Source: Alphaproteobacteria bacterium PA2
GTDB taxonomy: Bacteria; Pseudomonadota; Alphaproteobacteria; Caulobacterales; Caulobacteraceae
Assembly: GCA_002256425.1 (NCBI GenBank)
Contig: NKIZ01000001.1
Span: forward strand, 2,081,001 to 2,145,000
Direction: 5' to 3'
DNA length: 64,000 nucleotides
In this document: positions 1 through 13,155 of the stretch, in pieces
Numbering within the stretch: the stretch's first letter is position 1
How the letters are laid out: every line of letters begins with the position of its first letter
The notes under the pieces: model-generated
Databases searched by the model: none
The model's input: the letters and a program-made list of their open reading frames with translations, nothing else
What the model was told of the DNA's origin: nothing
Position numbers and translations under genes: made by a program

Positions 1-1168
1 AGGCGTCGCCTTCAACCAGGTTCATTTCCCGCCGGATCACATAATCCAGGGTCTGGGTATTGCCGACGATATCCACCCGGTTGACGTAGACCCTGGGTCC
101 TTCATTCACCTGGAAAGTGACATCGACAAGCTTGGTCTTGGGGTTGGCCGTATAACGCGGCCTGACATCAACCGAAGCAAAGCCGGCGGCGCCGGCGGCG
201 AAGGTCAGGGCGTCCGTCGCGCCTTCAATCCGCTCATCCTCGTAAAGGTCGCCGGACTGGATCGGCACCAGGGATTGCAGGACATCCTTGTCGAGCTTCT
301 TCAGCGTCGTCTCGACGGCGATTTTCCCGAACTTGTACTGGGGACCTTCCTCGAGGGTGTAGGTGATGGCGAAGCCGTTCTTGTCCGGCGCCAGCTCGGC
401 CACTGCAGACACGATGCGGAAATCATAGAAGCCACGATTGCGGTAGTGCTTACGCAGCTGCTCCTTGTCGTATTCCAGCCGGTCGGGATCGTAGTTGGCG
501 TTGGTCGAGAAGAATTTGTACCAATGGGTCTGCTCGGTGACGACCACGTCCCGCAGATCGTTGTCCGAAAACTCGGAGTTGCCGAGGAAGTTGACCCGTA
601 GGACCCCGCTCTTTGGGCCCTCGTTGATTTCGAAAATCAGATCCACCCGCTTCTGGGGCAGCTCGACGATCTTGGGAGTTACAGTGGCGGAGATCCGTCC
701 GGAACGACGATAGAGCTCGATGATCCGCTGGATGTCAGACTGGACCTTCGCCTTGGTGAAAATCCCGCGAGGGCGAACAGTGACTTCATCACGAAGCTTG
801 TCTTCCTTGAGACCGCTGTTTCCCTCGAAGACCACCTTATTGATAATCGGATTTTCAACGACATTGATGATCAGGTCGCCATTGGTGAAGGAGACTTTCA
901 CGTCGGAAAACAGATCCGTCCGGAACAGGGCCTTCAAGGCCAGGTCGATCTTCGCTGAATTGACCGCATCCCCGGTCTGGACCGGCAGATAGGAGAGGAT
1001 TGTCGACTGCTCGATCCGCTCATTGCCGGCGATGAGCACCCGCTGAACCACACCGTCCTGCGAGGTCGCCTGGGCCAGAACGACTGTCGGAGCCAGTATT
1101 GCGGCCGAACCCATAAGCAGGGCGAGGCCGGAGGCGAGCGCGGCGCTCGAAGCGCGAGTTCTATGCAT
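1..1168 (-). CDS. bamA: Outer-membrane assembly factor BamA, N-terminal part (cut by window edge)
   Basis: BamA is the outer-membrane barrel and POTRA protein that inserts beta-barrel proteins. Reading from the ATG at 1168 gives about 389 codons open to the window edge. Residues 1-32 look like a Sec signal peptide ending VLA before Gln33. The rest is periplasmic POTRA sequence with recurrent turns such as IAGNERI, FEGNSGL, FLGNSEF and IVGNTQT, each marking the start of a POTRA domain, so at least four are seen; the barrel lies outside the window. It follows rseP by 32 bases on the same strand and probably ends the rpsB-to-bamA gene train. No strong Shine-Dalgarno is visible, so translation may depend on rseP. 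Identification is firm; the exact start is less so. Confidence 0.93.
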   Translation of the reverse strand, partial: MHRTRASSAALASGLALLMGSAAILAPTVVLAQATSQDGVVQRVLIAGNERIEQSTILSYLPVQTGDAVNSAKIDLALKALFRTDLFSDVKVSFTNGDLIINVVENPIINKVVFEGNSGLKEDKLRDEVTVRPRGIFTKAKVQSDIQRIIELYRRSGRISATVTPKIVELPQKRVDLIFEINEGPKSGVLRVNFLGNSEFSDNDLRDVVVTEQTHWYKFFSTNANYDPDRLEYDKEQLRKHYRNRGFYDFRIVSAVAELAPDKNGFAITYTLEEGPQYKFGKIAVETTLKKLDKDVLQSLVPIQSGDLYEDERIEGATDALTFAAGAAGFASVDVRPRYTANPKTKLVDVTFQVNEGPRVYVNRVDIVGNTQTLDYVIRREMNLVEGDA

Positions 1169-1200
1169 CGTTTCAGCCGTCACCGGGAATAGGAAGCGAG

Positions 1201-2418
1201 TCAGAGGAACAGACCGCCAATGAATTTGAACACTTGCAGTTGCTGCAGGTCGTTCCATGTCGCGAACAACATCAAACCGAGCACCAGCGCAAGGCCCACA
1301 CGATAACCCGCCGCCTGAATGTGGGCGGAAACAGGACGTCTCGTTGCGGCTTCAAACGCATAAAACATCAGGTGTCCACCATCCAGAACAGGGACGGGCA
1401 AGAGGTTCATAAAGCCGATTCCGACCGAGATTATGGCGGCGAGCTTCAAGAGATTGCCGCCGCCGAACAAAATCAGCGACTTCACGTCAGGTGAGACCTC
1501 CGCACTGGCCTTGGCCAGATTGCCGGTCATGTGGGCGATCCCCAGGGGGCCATGCAACTGATCGGCGGAAATCTGGCCGGTTATTATGCGGCCAAGTCCG
1601 AAGACGCTCATCTGCAGCGTCTTCCAGGTCTGCTGCGCGCCCGCCACCAGGGCGGAGGCCGGATCATACTTTACGGAGATGAAGTCAGAGCGGTTCTGCA
1701 CGGGAACAATGCCCAGGATACCGATCTTCTGCTCGCCGGCGATGGAGTCCGAAACCGACTTCCACCGGGGGGTCGCCGTGAGGGTGAGGTCCTCCCCGCC
1801 CCTCTTGACCACAAAGACTGTCGGAAGGCCGCCCCGGATCTGGACCACCTGCTGGAGGTCATCAAAAGCTGCAATGCGGTGGCCGTCTGCCTGGACTACA
1901 AGGTCGCCAGCCTTGAAACCGGCGGCTTCAGCTGCGCTTCCAGGCTGGATCTGGGCGATCTTGGCCGGCAGGACCCGATCGCCAAAGATCATCAGGATTG
2001 ACGCAAAAATGACTATGGCCAGCAGGAAGTTTGCGGCCGGGCCCGCGATCGTGATGAAGGCCCTCTGCCAGAGCGGCTTGAAGTGGAAGTAGCGGCCAAC
2101 CGCCCCCGCCCCCTCGGTTCTGACGATTTCCTGTCGCAATTCGTCCAGATCGTGCTGGTCAGGTACGCTGGCGGCGTTCTCATCTCCGGCAAACCGGACA
2201 TAGCCGCCCAGGGGAATCCAGCCGATCCGCCATTCAACGCCTGATTTGTCCTTCCATGAGGCCAAGGCCCGGCCAAAACCGATGGAGAAGGTATCGATCG
2301 CGACGTCACATGCCTTGGCCGCAAGAAAATGGCCGAGTTCATGAACCGTGACGATCAGGGTCAGAACCAGCAGCCATGGGATGACATAGATCGCCGCTTC
2401 CTGAAGGAAATGTATCAT
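1201..2418 (-). CDS. rseP: RIP metalloprotease RseP (MmpA-like site-2 protease)
   Basis: This is an inner-membrane intramembrane zinc metalloprotease of 405 residues. The HExxH zinc motif lies at residues 26-30 (HELGH) in the first membrane helix, one clear PDZ domain spans about 150-215, and the LDG motif giving the third zinc ligand is at 345-347 within a membrane segment near the C-terminus. Family members cut membrane anchors of anti-sigma factors; the Caulobacter orthologue MmpA cleaves the polarity factor PodJ. It sits between dxr (13-base gap) and bamA, the usual alphaproteobacterial order. The E. coli protein has two PDZ domains; only one is obvious here. Confidence 0.95.
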   Translation of the reverse strand: MIHFLQEAAIYVIPWLLVLTLIVTVHELGHFLAAKACDVAIDTFSIGFGRALASWKDKSGVEWRIGWIPLGGYVRFAGDENAASVPDQHDLDELRQEIVRTEGAGAVGRYFHFKPLWQRAFITIAGPAANFLLAIVIFASILMIFGDRVLPAKIAQIQPGSAAEAAGFKAGDLVVQADGHRIAAFDDLQQVVQIRGGLPTVFVVKRGGEDLTLTATPRWKSVSDSIAGEQKIGILGIVPVQNRSDFISVKYDPASALVAGAQQTWKTLQMSVFGLGRIITGQISADQLHGPLGIAHMTGNLAKASAEVSPDVKSLILFGGGNLLKLAAIISVGIGFMNLLPVPVLDGGHLMFYAFEAATRRPVSAHIQAAGYRVGLALVLGLMLFATWNDLQQLQVFKFIGGLFL

Positions 2419-2430
2419 CGGCTGGGCCCC

Positions 2431-3633
2431 CTAGACCCGCTTCGCCGAATGGCTTGCGAGGACTTCGCCCGCCACTCGCCGGGCTGTGGCTTCAACGTCC
2501 CGCACATCGTCAAGAGCATCGCTCATGTCATCCTCAGCGAGACCCCTGGCCTCAACCTGATTCAAGGTTTCGCCTACGATTGCGGCAATATCGAGAAAGC
2601 CTACCCTGTGGTCAAGAAAAGCCGCCACGGCGACCTCATTTGCGGCGTTCAGGACAGCTGGCGCATGGCCACCGGACGCAAGGGCGGCCTTGGCCAGGCC
2701 AAGGGCGGGAAACCGTTCGAGATCCGGCGCGGTGAAGGTGAGATCCCCGGTTTTTGTCAGATCCAGCTTCGGCGCCGGCCAGGCCATCCGGTCAGGCCAG
2801 GCAAGGGCGCAGGCAATCGGGGTCCGCATGTCTGGGGCGCCGAGCTGCGCCAGGGTTGATCCGTCCAAGTATTCCACAAGGCTGTGGATAATGGATTGTG
2901 GATGAACAATCACATCCACCTTTTCAGGCGGCATGCCGAAAAGGTAGGCCGCCTCGATCATTTCAAGGCCCTTGTTCATCATGGTGGCGGAATCCACCGA
3001 GATCTTCTTGCCCATGCTCCAGTTGGGATGGGCCACAGCCTGTTCCGGCGTAGCCGCCGCCATTTGTTCGAGAGTCCACGTTCTGAAGGGCCCGCCTGAG
3101 GCTGTAAGGATCAGGCGCGACACCTGGGAGGCATTTGCGGGCTCAAAGACCTGGAAAATGGCCGAGTGTTCGGAATCGACCGGTATGACCATGCCGCCAG
3201 CCCGCCGGGCGATCCGCAGCAAGCGGGGGCCGGCGCAGACCAGGCTTTCCTTGTTGGCCAGGGCGATGATCGCCCCGGACCTTGCGGCGGCGAGGGTTGG
3301 CGCAAGACCGGCAAAGCCGACAATGGCGGACATGACCCACTGGGCGCCAGCCTGCGCGGCTTCGACAATGGCCTGCCGCCCGGCCTGCGCCTGCACACCC
3401 GAGCCCTGCAGGCGGGCGCGCAATTCCTCGAGGCGACTTTCATCTTCGATGACAGCATGTTGCGGACGCCACTTCAGGGCCTGTTCGGCCAGCAGGGCAA
3501 CATTGCGCCCTCCGGTCAGGGCGACCACTTCAACGTCTGATCTTGCCTTTTCCAGGAGATCAAGGGTGGAGACCCCGACCGAACCTGTGGACCCAAGGAC
3601 CGTAATCCGGCGCGGCAGGCTCAATGGCCCCAT
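2431..3633 (-). CDS. dxr: 1-deoxy-D-xylulose 5-phosphate reductoisomerase
   Basis: This enzyme carries out the first committed step of the MEP isoprenoid pathway, converting DXP to MEP with NADPH. The 400-residue protein begins with a Rossmann glycine motif (GSTGSVG, residues 14-20). The metal ligands are seen as Asp153 and Glu155 in VDSEHSA and Glu224 in the NKGLEMIEA segment. The first ATG at 3633 overlaps the end of cdsA by 13 bases, consistent with translational coupling. Isoprenoid made through this route feeds the undecaprenyl synthase two genes upstream. Confidence 0.96.
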   Translation of the reverse strand: MGPLSLPRRITVLGSTGSVGVSTLDLLEKARSDVEVVALTGGRNVALLAEQALKWRPQHAVIEDESRLEELRARLQGSGVQAQAGRQAIVEAAQAGAQWVMSAIVGFAGLAPTLAAARSGAIIALANKESLVCAGPRLLRIARRAGGMVIPVDSEHSAIFQVFEPANASQVSRLILTASGGPFRTWTLEQMAAATPEQAVAHPNWSMGKKISVDSATMMNKGLEMIEAAYLFGMPPEKVDVIVHPQSIIHSLVEYLDGSTLAQLGAPDMRTPIACALAWPDRMAWPAPKLDLTKTGDLTFTAPDLERFPALGLAKAALASGGHAPAVLNAANEVAVAAFLDHRVGFLDIAAIVGETLNQVEARGLAEDDMSDALDDVRDVEATARRVAGEVLASHSAKRV

Positions 3634-4472
3634 CCAAGATGATTGATCAGGCGGGCGCCCGCGATCACAACGACCGCGAACATCAGCCCGTCCACCCGGT
3701 CCAGCAGGCCGCCATGGCCTGGAATGAGGTCGCCTGAATCCTTCACGCCAAAGCGACGCTTGAGCATGGATTCCCAGAGATCCCCCGCCATGGTCGCAAG
3801 TCCGCCGGCAAGGCCGACCGACAGGGCGGCCCAGATGTTCAGATCAAACCAGGGCAAGGCGGACATCATGGCGCCGACCCCCATGGCCGCAGCCAATCCA
3901 CCGAAGAAACCTGACCAGGTCTTGTTGGGTGAAAACCGGGGCCAGAGCTTGGGGCCCTTCAAGGTATTCCCAACCGCATAGGCGGCGATATCCGCCGCCC
4001 AGGTGATGCCAAACAGCATGAAGGTCCAGAAGACACCCTGCTTGGTCGATCTCAGCCAGACCAGGCAGATACAGGAGACGCCAAGGTAGAAGACCCCGTA
4101 GGCGGCATTGAACGGCTTTTCGGACACACCTCTTGCGACAAGGGCCGCCGCAAGGCCTCCCAGAAACAGGCAGGCCCAGACCAGCCACATCCGGTCCAGA
4201 TCCCGGTGAGCCAGTATGACCCCGGCCAGCACAGCTGCGCACACCGCCGTGGAAACCCGCACGGGCGCATTGGGCGCGGTCATGCCGCCCCATTCTATGG
4301 ACAGTAGGGCCACCGCCACGGCGATGAGGACAAGGAATGGCCACCCGCCCCGCGCCCACCCGGTGTCAAACCAGATCGCCGCAAGCACCAATGGAACAAG
4401 AATGGTCGCAGAGACCACTCGAACGCCCAGGTTTGACCAATCAAAGGACTTGCTAGCCGGCGGCAAGGACAT
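3621..4472 (-). CDS. cdsA: Phosphatidate cytidylyltransferase
   Basis: CdsA makes CDP-diacylglycerol from phosphatidate and CTP for phospholipid synthesis in the inner membrane. The 283-residue protein has about seven hydrophobic segments and the diagnostic C-terminal signature at residues 235-262 ([14 protein letters not shown] followed by HGGLLDRVD). The frame is open further upstream, but I chose the ATG at 4472: it gives a normal N-terminus and overlaps the uppS stop by only 20 bases, whereas longer versions would run deep into uppS. Confidence 0.94.
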   Translation of the reverse strand: MSLPPASKSFDWSNLGVRVVSATILVPLVLAAIWFDTGWARGGWPFLVLIAVAVALLSIEWGGMTAPNAPVRVSTAVCAAVLAGVILAHRDLDRMWLVWACLFLGGLAAALVARGVSEKPFNAAYGVFYLGVSCICLVWLRSTKQGVFWTFMLFGITWAADIAAYAVGNTLKGPKLWPRFSPNKTWSGFFGGLAAAMGVGAMMSALPWFDLNIWAALSVGLAGGLATMAGDLWESMLKRRFGVKDSGDLIPGHGGLLDRVDGLMFAVVVIAGARLINHLGWGH

Positions 4473-5202
4473 CGTCCGAAACCGCGCCGCCAAACCGGCG
4501 TTCGCGCTTGGCATATTCCGCCAGGGCTGCCGCAAGGTGCTCCTTGCCATAGTCGGGCCAAAGCACGTCCTGGAAGACGAACTCGGAATAGGCAGACTCC
4601 CAGAGCAGGAAATTCGACAGTCGCTGCTCTCCGGAGGGCCGGATCACCAGATCCGGCGGCGGCAGGCCGCCTGTCGAAAGATACCGGGCAAAGACCGCCT
4701 CGGACATGTCTTCCGGTCTTGCCCGCCCCTCAGCGACATCCACCGCGAACCTTTGCGCGGCGTCGGCGATATCGGCCTGTCCGCCATAATTGAAGGCGAT
4801 CTGCAGGAAGAAAACATCGTTGGCGGCGGTCCGCGCTTCGGCCTCTGTCAGCATGGCCTGAAGGTCTGCGGAAAGCCCCTCCCGCCGCCCGACGGCCCGG
4901 ACCCGGACCCCGTCCCGCTCCAGTCGGGCAAGGTCGCTTTCGAAGTATCGCTTGGGCAAGGCCATGAGTTCAGCCACTTCCGCGGCGGGCCGGCTCCAGT
5001 TTTCGGTGGAAAAGCCGAACACGGTCAGGGACCGGATGCCCAGTTCCGGCGCTGCGGCGACGGTTCGCTTCAGAGCCTCAACACCAGCCCTGTGCCCCAG
5101 GGTGCGCGGCAGGCCGCGACGCTTCGCCCACCGGCCATTGCCGTCCATGACGATCGCCACATGCAGGGGCGTTCCAGTCGGCTCTGAAGGGCTTGGCGCC
5201 AT
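4453..5202 (-). CDS. uppS: Undecaprenyl diphosphate synthase (cis-prenyltransferase)
   Basis: UppS condenses isopentenyl diphosphate onto farnesyl diphosphate to make C55 undecaprenyl diphosphate, the lipid carrier for peptidoglycan. The 249-residue protein shows the substrate-binding motif MDGNGRWA with catalytic Asp20, and the RPSGEQRLSNFLLW motif near the C-terminus (usual form RTSGEQRLSNF). It lies between frr (31-base gap) and cdsA (20-base overlap) in the conserved cluster. Confidence 0.96.
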   Translation of the reverse strand: MAPSPSEPTGTPLHVAIVMDGNGRWAKRRGLPRTLGHRAGVEALKRTVAAAPELGIRSLTVFGFSTENWSRPAAEVAELMALPKRYFESDLARLERDGVRVRAVGRREGLSADLQAMLTEAEARTAANDVFFLQIAFNYGGQADIADAAQRFAVDVAEGRARPEDMSEAVFARYLSTGGLPPPDLVIRPSGEQRLSNFLLWESAYSEFVFQDVLWPDYGKEHLAAALAEYAKRERRFGGAVSDDVLAAG

Positions 5203-5233
5203 ATGTTTCCTCGCCGGTCCTGGAAGCAGCCGA

Positions 5234-5800
5234 CTAAACCTGCATGATCTCTTGTTCTTTGATTTTCAAGGCTTCGTCCACCCGCTTAACAGCCTCGTCA
5301 GTGAACTTCTGGATCTCGGCTTCCATGCGCTTCTGCTCGTCCTGACTGATGACAGAGTCCTTCTCCGCCTTCTTCAGGTCGTCATTGGCTTCACGACGGA
5401 CATTACGGATGGCCACCTTCTGATGCTCGGCATACTTGCCGGCAACCTTGACCAGGTCCTTGCGGCGCTCCTCGGTCAGGGGCGGGATCGGAATGCGAAG
5501 GGTCTGGCCTTCAACAACAGGATTGAGGCCCAGGCCGGAATTGCGGATGGCCTTCTCAACGGAGACCACCACGCCCTTGTCCCAGATGCTCACCGTAATC
5601 GACCGGGCTTCCGGCACGCTCACGGCGCCAACCTGGCTGATGGGCACGGTCGCCCCGTAGGCTTCGACCATCACCTGATCGAGCAGGCTGGCCGAGGCCC
5701 GGCCCGTCCGGAGACTGCCAAACTCGTCCTTAAGGGCGACAATCGCCTTGTCCATTCGGTCCTTGTACTTGGAAAGGACCGGCTTTTCTGCTGCAGCCAT
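5234..5800 (-). CDS. frr: Ribosome recycling factor
   Basis: RRF splits the post-termination ribosome together with EF-G. The 188-residue length is typical. The N-terminal helix carries the conserved LRTGRAS segment and the C-terminal helix the run of charged residues around [18 protein letters not shown]. The ATG at 5800 lies 25 bases after the pyrH stop. Confidence 0.96.
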   Translation of the reverse strand: MAAAEKPVLSKYKDRMDKAIVALKDEFGSLRTGRASASLLDQVMVEAYGATVPISQVGAVSVPEARSITVSIWDKGVVVSVEKAIRNSGLGLNPVVEGQTLRIPIPPLTEERRKDLVKVAGKYAEHQKVAIRNVRREANDDLKKAEKDSVISQDEQKRMEAEIQKFTDEAVKRVDEALKIKEQEIMQV

Positions 5801-5825
5801 GAGACCTGCTCCCTGTAAATCAGTG

Positions 5826-6545
5826 CTAGTCGGCTATGGTCGTAAAGACCCCTTGGCCCTGAAGCACCTTCATGAAATTGCCCCGCTCGCGGATCGAGAA
5901 GACCACGATCGGGATGTGATTGTCGCGCATGAGCGCAATAGCCGAAGCATCCATCACCCGGAGGTCCTGGGCCAGGACATCGTGATAGCTGAGGGTCTCA
6001 TACCGCTTGGCGGTTGGATCCTTCTTCGGGTCGGCGGTGTAGACCCCATCAACCGAGGTCCCCTTGAACAGGGCTTCACAGCCCATTTCAGCAGTCCGCA
6101 GGGCGGCTGGCGTGTCGGTGGTGAAGAAGGGCGCGCCCAGCCCGGCGGCGAAGATCACCACCCTGCCCTTTTCCAGGTGCCGCATGGCGCGCCGACGGAT
6201 GTAGGGCTCGCAGACGGCGTCCATGGGAATGGCGGACTGAACCCGGGTATCGACACCAGCCTTTTCAAGGGCGCCTTGCAGGGCCAGGGCGTTCATCACG
6301 GTCGCCAGCATGCCCATATAGTCAGCGCTGGCCCGGTCCATGCCTTTGCCGGCCAGGGAAACGCCGCGAAAGATATTGCCGCCGCCCACGACAAGGCAGA
6401 GCTCGACACCGGCGTCGACCACTTCCTTGATGTCCTCGGCCACCGCCTCGATGGTCTTGGTGTCGATGCCGAACATGGCGTCGCCCATCAGGACCTCGCC
6501 CGACATCTTCAAGAGGATCTTCTTGTAGCGCGGCTGACCGGTCAT
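5826..6545 (-). CDS. pyrH: UMP kinase
   Basis: PyrH phosphorylates UMP to UDP; it is a hexameric amino-acid-kinase-fold enzyme normally activated by GTP and inhibited by UTP. The 239-residue protein starts [17 protein letters not shown], the typical N-terminus with the phosphate-binding KMSGE segment. GGGNIFRG follows, and [14 protein letters not shown] is the uridine-site region. I chose the ATG at 6545 over the in-frame upstream extension because the extension would run into the terminator stem at 6586-6620 and lacks family similarity. Confidence 0.95.
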   Translation of the reverse strand: MTGQPRYKKILLKMSGEVLMGDAMFGIDTKTIEAVAEDIKEVVDAGVELCLVVGGGNIFRGVSLAGKGMDRASADYMGMLATVMNALALQGALEKAGVDTRVQSAIPMDAVCEPYIRRRAMRHLEKGRVVIFAAGLGAPFFTTDTPAALRTAEMGCEALFKGTSVDGVYTADPKKDPTAKRYETLSYHDVLAQDLRVMDASAIALMRDNHIPIVVFSIRERGNFMKVLQGQGVFTTIAD

Positions 6546-6585
6546 GGGCGTGTCTCGAGAATCTGAACTGCAGTCTACATAAACC

Positions 6586-6620
6586 AAGGGCGTGGTGCGC
6601 GTCGAACGCACCACGCCCTT
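6586..6620 (-). terminator. Hairpin terminator after tsf
   Basis: A perfect 14-base-pair inverted repeat (6586-6599 with 6607-6620) encloses a 7-base loop, 22 bases downstream of the tsf stop. On the minus strand the stem is followed by GGTTTATG rather than a long T run, so termination may be partial, with pyrH read both from this transcript and from a promoter of its own. Confidence 0.7.
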
Positions 6621-6642
6621 GATACACAGGATTTCTTCGCGA

Positions 6643-7578
6643 CTAGCCTTGGCCGGTCATCGAAGCCACTTCGGCTGCGAAATCATCCACCTTCTTTTCG
6701 ATCCCGTCACCGAGACCAAAACGCACATAGCCCTTCACGGTCACCGGAGACCCGGTTTCCTTGGCGGTTTCAGCGACCAATTGCTCGATGGTCTGGTCCG
6801 GGTTCATGACGAAGGACTGCTTCAGCAGGACCACTTCCTCGTAGAACTTGCGGATCCGGCCTTCGACCATCTTCTCGACCACGGCCGGCGGCTTGCCGGA
6901 TTCCAGGGCCTGTTCGGTGAAGATCGCCTTTTCCCGTTCCACGGCGGCCTGATCCAGGTCGTCGGTGGACAGGGAGAGCGGGTTGGTGGCCGCCACGTGC
7001 ATGGCGATCTTGCGACCCACGTCAGCGAGCTTGGCCTGATCGCCAGCCCCTTCCAGGGCCACGAGCACGCCGATCTTGCCCACATCGGGACCAACCGAAG
7101 CGTGGACGTAGGAAGCCACAGCCCCCTGCGTCACGGTCAGCTGGGTCACGCGGCGCAGGTTCATGTTCTCGCCGATGGTGGCGATCATGTTGGTGACCAT
7201 GTCGTTCACGGACTCGCCGCTCGCGACCTTGGCTCCGCCCAGCGCTTCCAGTTCGCCCTGGTCCAGAGCCGCAACGCCAATGGCGCGGGCGGCGTTCTGG
7301 AAGGTTTCGTTCCGGGCCACAAAGTCGGTTTCAGCGTTCAGCTCGATGACAGCACCGGTCATGCCCGCGCCGTCATTACGAACGGCGGCCGAGACCAGAC
7401 CTTCAGCTGCGACGCGGTCGGACTTCTTGGCGGCCTTGGCCAGACCCTTGGTCTTCAGCCAGTCCATGGACGCTTCGATGTCGCCATTGTTTTCCTGCAA
7501 GGCCTTCTTGCAGTCCATCATGCCAACGCCAGATTTTTCGCGCAGTTCCTTGACCAGCGCAGCGGTGATTTCCGCCAT
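6643..7578 (-). CDS. tsf: Elongation factor Ts
   Basis: EF-Ts is the nucleotide exchange factor for EF-Tu. The 311-residue protein opens with the UBA-like N-terminal domain ([19 protein letters not shown]) that contacts EF-Tu, including the TDFVARNE motif near residue 82. A good Shine-Dalgarno (GGAAGGAG) precedes the ATG at 7578. It is downstream of rpsB, as in nearly all bacteria, across a 138-base structured spacer. Confidence 0.97.
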   Translation of the reverse strand: MAEITAALVKELREKSGVGMMDCKKALQENNGDIEASMDWLKTKGLAKAAKKSDRVAAEGLVSAAVRNDGAGMTGAVIELNAETDFVARNETFQNAARAIGVAALDQGELEALGGAKVASGESVNDMVTNMIATIGENMNLRRVTQLTVTQGAVASYVHASVGPDVGKIGVLVALEGAGDQAKLADVGRKIAMHVAATNPLSLSTDDLDQAAVEREKAIFTEQALESGKPPAVVEKMVEGRIRKFYEEVVLLKQSFVMNPDQTIEQLVAETAKETGSPVTVKGYVRFGLGDGIEKKVDDFAAEVASMTGQG

Positions 7579-7605
7579 GGTCAGCTCCTTCCGTCAGATT
7601 GTAAG

Positions 7606-7629
7606 GGGCGACATCCGAAGACATCGCCC
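7606..7629 (-). promoter_or_regulatory. UUCG-capped hairpin in the rpsB-tsf spacer, proximal to tsf
   Basis: Read as RNA on the minus strand, 7629-7620 pairs with 7615-7606 in a 10-pair stem (two of the pairs are G-U wobbles) closed by a UUCG tetraloop at 7619-7616. It ends 27 bases before the tsf start codon and is not followed by a T tract. This suggests an RNA-stability or attenuation element rather than a full terminator. Pairing is read directly; the function is inferred. Confidence 0.55.
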
Positions 7630-7655
7630 GTTGAATACGCCATTCATGTGACAAC

Positions 7656-7697
7656 CTTCCCGCCAGTCCGAACCGCGGCCCGGGTCCTGACGGGAAG
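7656..7697 (-). promoter_or_regulatory. Second hairpin in the rpsB-tsf spacer, just after rpsB
   Basis: Bases 7687-7697 and 7656-7666 form an 11-pair RNA stem on the minus strand, with one G-U wobble and a GC-rich 20-base loop. It begins 19 bases after the rpsB stop and is followed by GGTTGTC. Its position fits a partial terminator, or a 3'-end protector, that sets the rpsB:tsf ratio. Confidence 0.5.
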
Positions 7698-7716
7698 TGT
7701 CGGGCCTCAGTCGGCC

Positions 7717-8556
7717 TTAAGCTTCAGGCGCCGCAACTTCGGCGACTGCTTCTTCCATGGTGGCCGGAGCCGGCGCCGCCGCGGGGGCAGGCTCCGGCGT
7801 CAGCTCTCGGGCCAGGGTCGGCTCGATCGGAGCGACCGAAGCGCCGATGTCCACACCCGACGCCGAAGCGCCGGCGGCCAGGCCATCGAGGATCGAGTCG
7901 GCCAGGAGGTCGCAATAGAGCTGGATGGCCCGGGCGGCGTCATCATTGCCCGGGATCGGGAAGTTGATGCCGTCGGGATCGCAGTTGGTGTCGAGGATGG
8001 CGATCACCGGAATGCCCAGCTTCTTGGCTTCCAGGATGGCGATGGCCTCCTTGTTGGTGTCGATCACGAACATCAGGTCGGGAATACCGCCCATGTCCTT
8101 GATCCCGCCCAGGGACAGTTCCAGCTTGTCGCGCTCGCGGGTCAGCTGCAGCAGTTCCTTCTTGGTGCGGTTGCCCGGATCGCCGTCCAGAACGCCTTCC
8201 AGTTCGCGCAGGCGGGCGATGGAGCCCGACACGGTGCGCCAGTTGGTGAGCGTGCCGCCCAGCCAGCGGTGATTGACGTAGTATTGCGCGCAGCGCTTGG
8301 CCGCCACGGACACCGGGTCCGAAGCCTGACGCTTGGTGCCGACGAACAGCACGCGGCCACCCGAAGCCGCCACGTCGCGGGCCTTGACCAGCGCCTGGTG
8401 CAGCAGGGGGATCGACTGCGAGAGGTCGATGATGTGGATGTTGGAACGGCTACCAAAGATGTAGCGGTCCATCTTCGGGTTCCAGCGGTGGGTCTGGTGA
8501 CCGAAGTGGGCGCCAGCTTCCAGAAGCTGACGCATGGAGAAGTCGGGAAGCGCCAT
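7717..8556 (-). CDS. rpsB: 30S ribosomal protein S2
   Basis: S2 is a small-subunit ribosomal protein. The 279-residue product begins [20 protein letters not shown], the standard S2 start, and keeps the [13 protein letters not shown] segment ([12 protein letters not shown]). The C-terminus has an Ala/Pro/Glu-rich extension (about 245-279) as seen in other alphaproteobacteria. The ATG at 8556 has an AGAGGA Shine-Dalgarno; the longer open frame upstream is the non-coding leader. Confidence 0.97.
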   Translation of the reverse strand: MALPDFSMRQLLEAGAHFGHQTHRWNPKMDRYIFGSRSNIHIIDLSQSIPLLHQALVKARDVAASGGRVLFVGTKRQASDPVSVAAKRCAQYYVNHRWLGGTLTNWRTVSGSIARLRELEGVLDGDPGNRTKKELLQLTRERDKLELSLGGIKDMGGIPDLMFVIDTNKEAIAILEAKKLGIPVIAILDTNCDPDGINFPIPGNDDAARAIQLYCDLLADSILDGLAAGASASGVDIGASVAPIEPTLARELTPEPAPAAAPAPATMEEAVAEVAAPEA

Positions 8557-8680
8557 GTCGTATGGTCCTCTTTTTCCGGTTGGCCTCCGCAGACAAACCC
8601 TCCGAATGGAGGACCGGAATGGAAAACGCCGGGATGTCTCCCCGACCCTTGCCAAACGCCTGCGTGTGGAATGGCCGCGC

Positions 8681-8708
8681 ATGTAGGCGCAAACGGTTGA
8701 AAAGGCAA
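8681..8708 (-). promoter_or_regulatory. Possible rpsB promoter
   Basis: On the minus strand TTGCCT (8708-8703) and CTACAT (8686-8681) are 16 bases apart, resembling a housekeeping-sigma promoter. It would give a leader of roughly 120 bases before rpsB, in the 213-base gap after dnaE. The same leader has a small hairpin (8599-8612). This is assigned by eye only. Confidence 0.35.
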
Positions 8709-8769
8709 GTCTGACGGCGGCAGCCGGGTCATCCACAGAGGCGGCGGATGCCGCAGTGGGCCATGTCGC

Positions 8770-12201
<3,432 letters not shown>

Positions 12202-12225
12202 CGTCAGTCTCCGATCATGAAAGCC

Positions 12226-12315
12226 CTAGGCCGCCAGTTGTGCGACCTGACAGACCATCCAGACAAAACTCGCCACCGACACAAAAGCCAGCGATTCCCG
12301 CGCCAAACGAACCAT
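12226..12315 (-). CDS. Possible 29-residue membrane peptide upstream of dnaE
   Basis: A short frame starting at the ATG at 12315 encodes 29 residues. A basic, charged start (MVRLARES) is followed by a hydrophobic stretch (LAFVSVASFVWMVCQVAQL) long enough for one membrane helix. AAGGGG lies about 8 bases upstream as a Shine-Dalgarno. The frame ends 24 bases before the dnaE start. The rest of the 264-base gap to lolD shows nothing further. I do not recognise a family; it could be chance. Confidence 0.4.
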   Translation of the reverse strand: MVRLARESLAFVSVASFVWMVCQVAQLAA

Positions 12316-12465
12316 GATCAAAGCCCCTTGTTGATGTTCTGTGTATGTTCCTATTCTTGGTTTGTTCTCATGGCAAGAGGGAATTTCACTCTGGGAGGCA
12401 ACAAGGCGCACTCGATCCCTTGCCCCTGACAGCAGGCATGGTCCCTTCGGGTTATCGGGACGGCT

Positions 12466-13155
12466 TCAGCTGAAAGTCTTGGCGACCAGCTTGCCGTCCA
12501 CAAGCCCCAGAACCCGGTCCATATGCCGGGCGAGGTCGAAATTGTGGGTGGCGACAAGGGCCGCGACGCCCTCCTGCCTGGCCAGGGCATAGAGGTTCTC
12601 AAACACAGCGGCAGAGGTGGCTGGATCGAGATTGCCCGTCGGTTCGTCCGCCAGCAGCAGCCGAGGCTTGTTGGCCAGGGCCCTGGCGATCGCCACCCTT
12701 TGCTGCTCCCCGCCTGACAACTGGGCAGGCTGGTGGTGGAGACGCTCGGCGAGGCCCAGCTGGCCCAACAGATCTTCCGCCCGAGCCCGCGCCGCGCGCT
12801 TCGTCTTGCCGGCGATCATCTGCGGCAGGGCCACATTGTCCAGGGCGCTGAACTCGGGAAGCAGGTGATGGGCCTGATAGACAAAGCCGATCCGGGAAAG
12901 CCGAATGCGGGTTCTCTGGGCGTCGGTCAGCCCGGAACAGTTGCGGTCTTCGATGAAGATCTGCCCTGCTGTTGGCTGTTCCAGCAATCCCGCTGCATGG
13001 AGGAGTGAGGACTTTCCAGAGCCCGAGGGTCCGACCAGGCCGACAATCTCACCGCGCATAAGGTCGAGATCTGCCCCGGCCAGGACATGCAGCAATCTCT
13101 CACCCGAGCGATAGGTCCGCTCGAGCCCCCGAATGGCCAGGACCCGCTCACTCAT
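12466..13155 (-). CDS. lolD: Lipoprotein-releasing ABC transporter, ATP-binding subunit
   Basis: LolD powers extraction of outer-membrane lipoproteins from the inner membrane. The 229-residue protein has Walker A GPSGSGKS (about 42-49), a Q-loop, the ABC signature LSGGEQQR, and Walker B LLLADEP followed by TGNLD. It overlaps the end of the permease gene by 8 bases, giving a LolCD pair. General MacB-type ATPases look similar, but the adjacent LolC/E-type permease supports Lol. Confidence 0.9.
   Translation of the reverse strand: MSERVLAIRGLERTYRSGERLLHVLAGADLDLMRGEIVGLVGPSGSGKSSLLHAAGLLEQPTAGQIFIEDRNCSGLTDAQRTRIRLSRIGFVYQAHHLLPEFSALDNVALPQMIAGKTKRAARARAEDLLGQLGLAERLHHQPAQLSGGEQQRVAIARALANKPRLLLADEPTGNLDPATSAAVFENLYALARQEGVAALVATHNFDLARHMDRVLGLVDGKLVAKTFS

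Noticed and set aside
6592..8700. A 702-residue open frame on the plus strand opposite tsf and rpsB
   Set aside because: It lies entirely antisense to two certain genes, has repetitive His/Gly/Asp composition typical of a high-GC shadow frame, and has no ribosome site or family resemblance.
12226..12411. The full 61-residue version of the frame upstream of dnaE
   Set aside because: The N-terminal 32 residues are polar and unlike the hydrophobic remainder; only the ATG at 12315 has a ribosome site, so only the short form is proposed.
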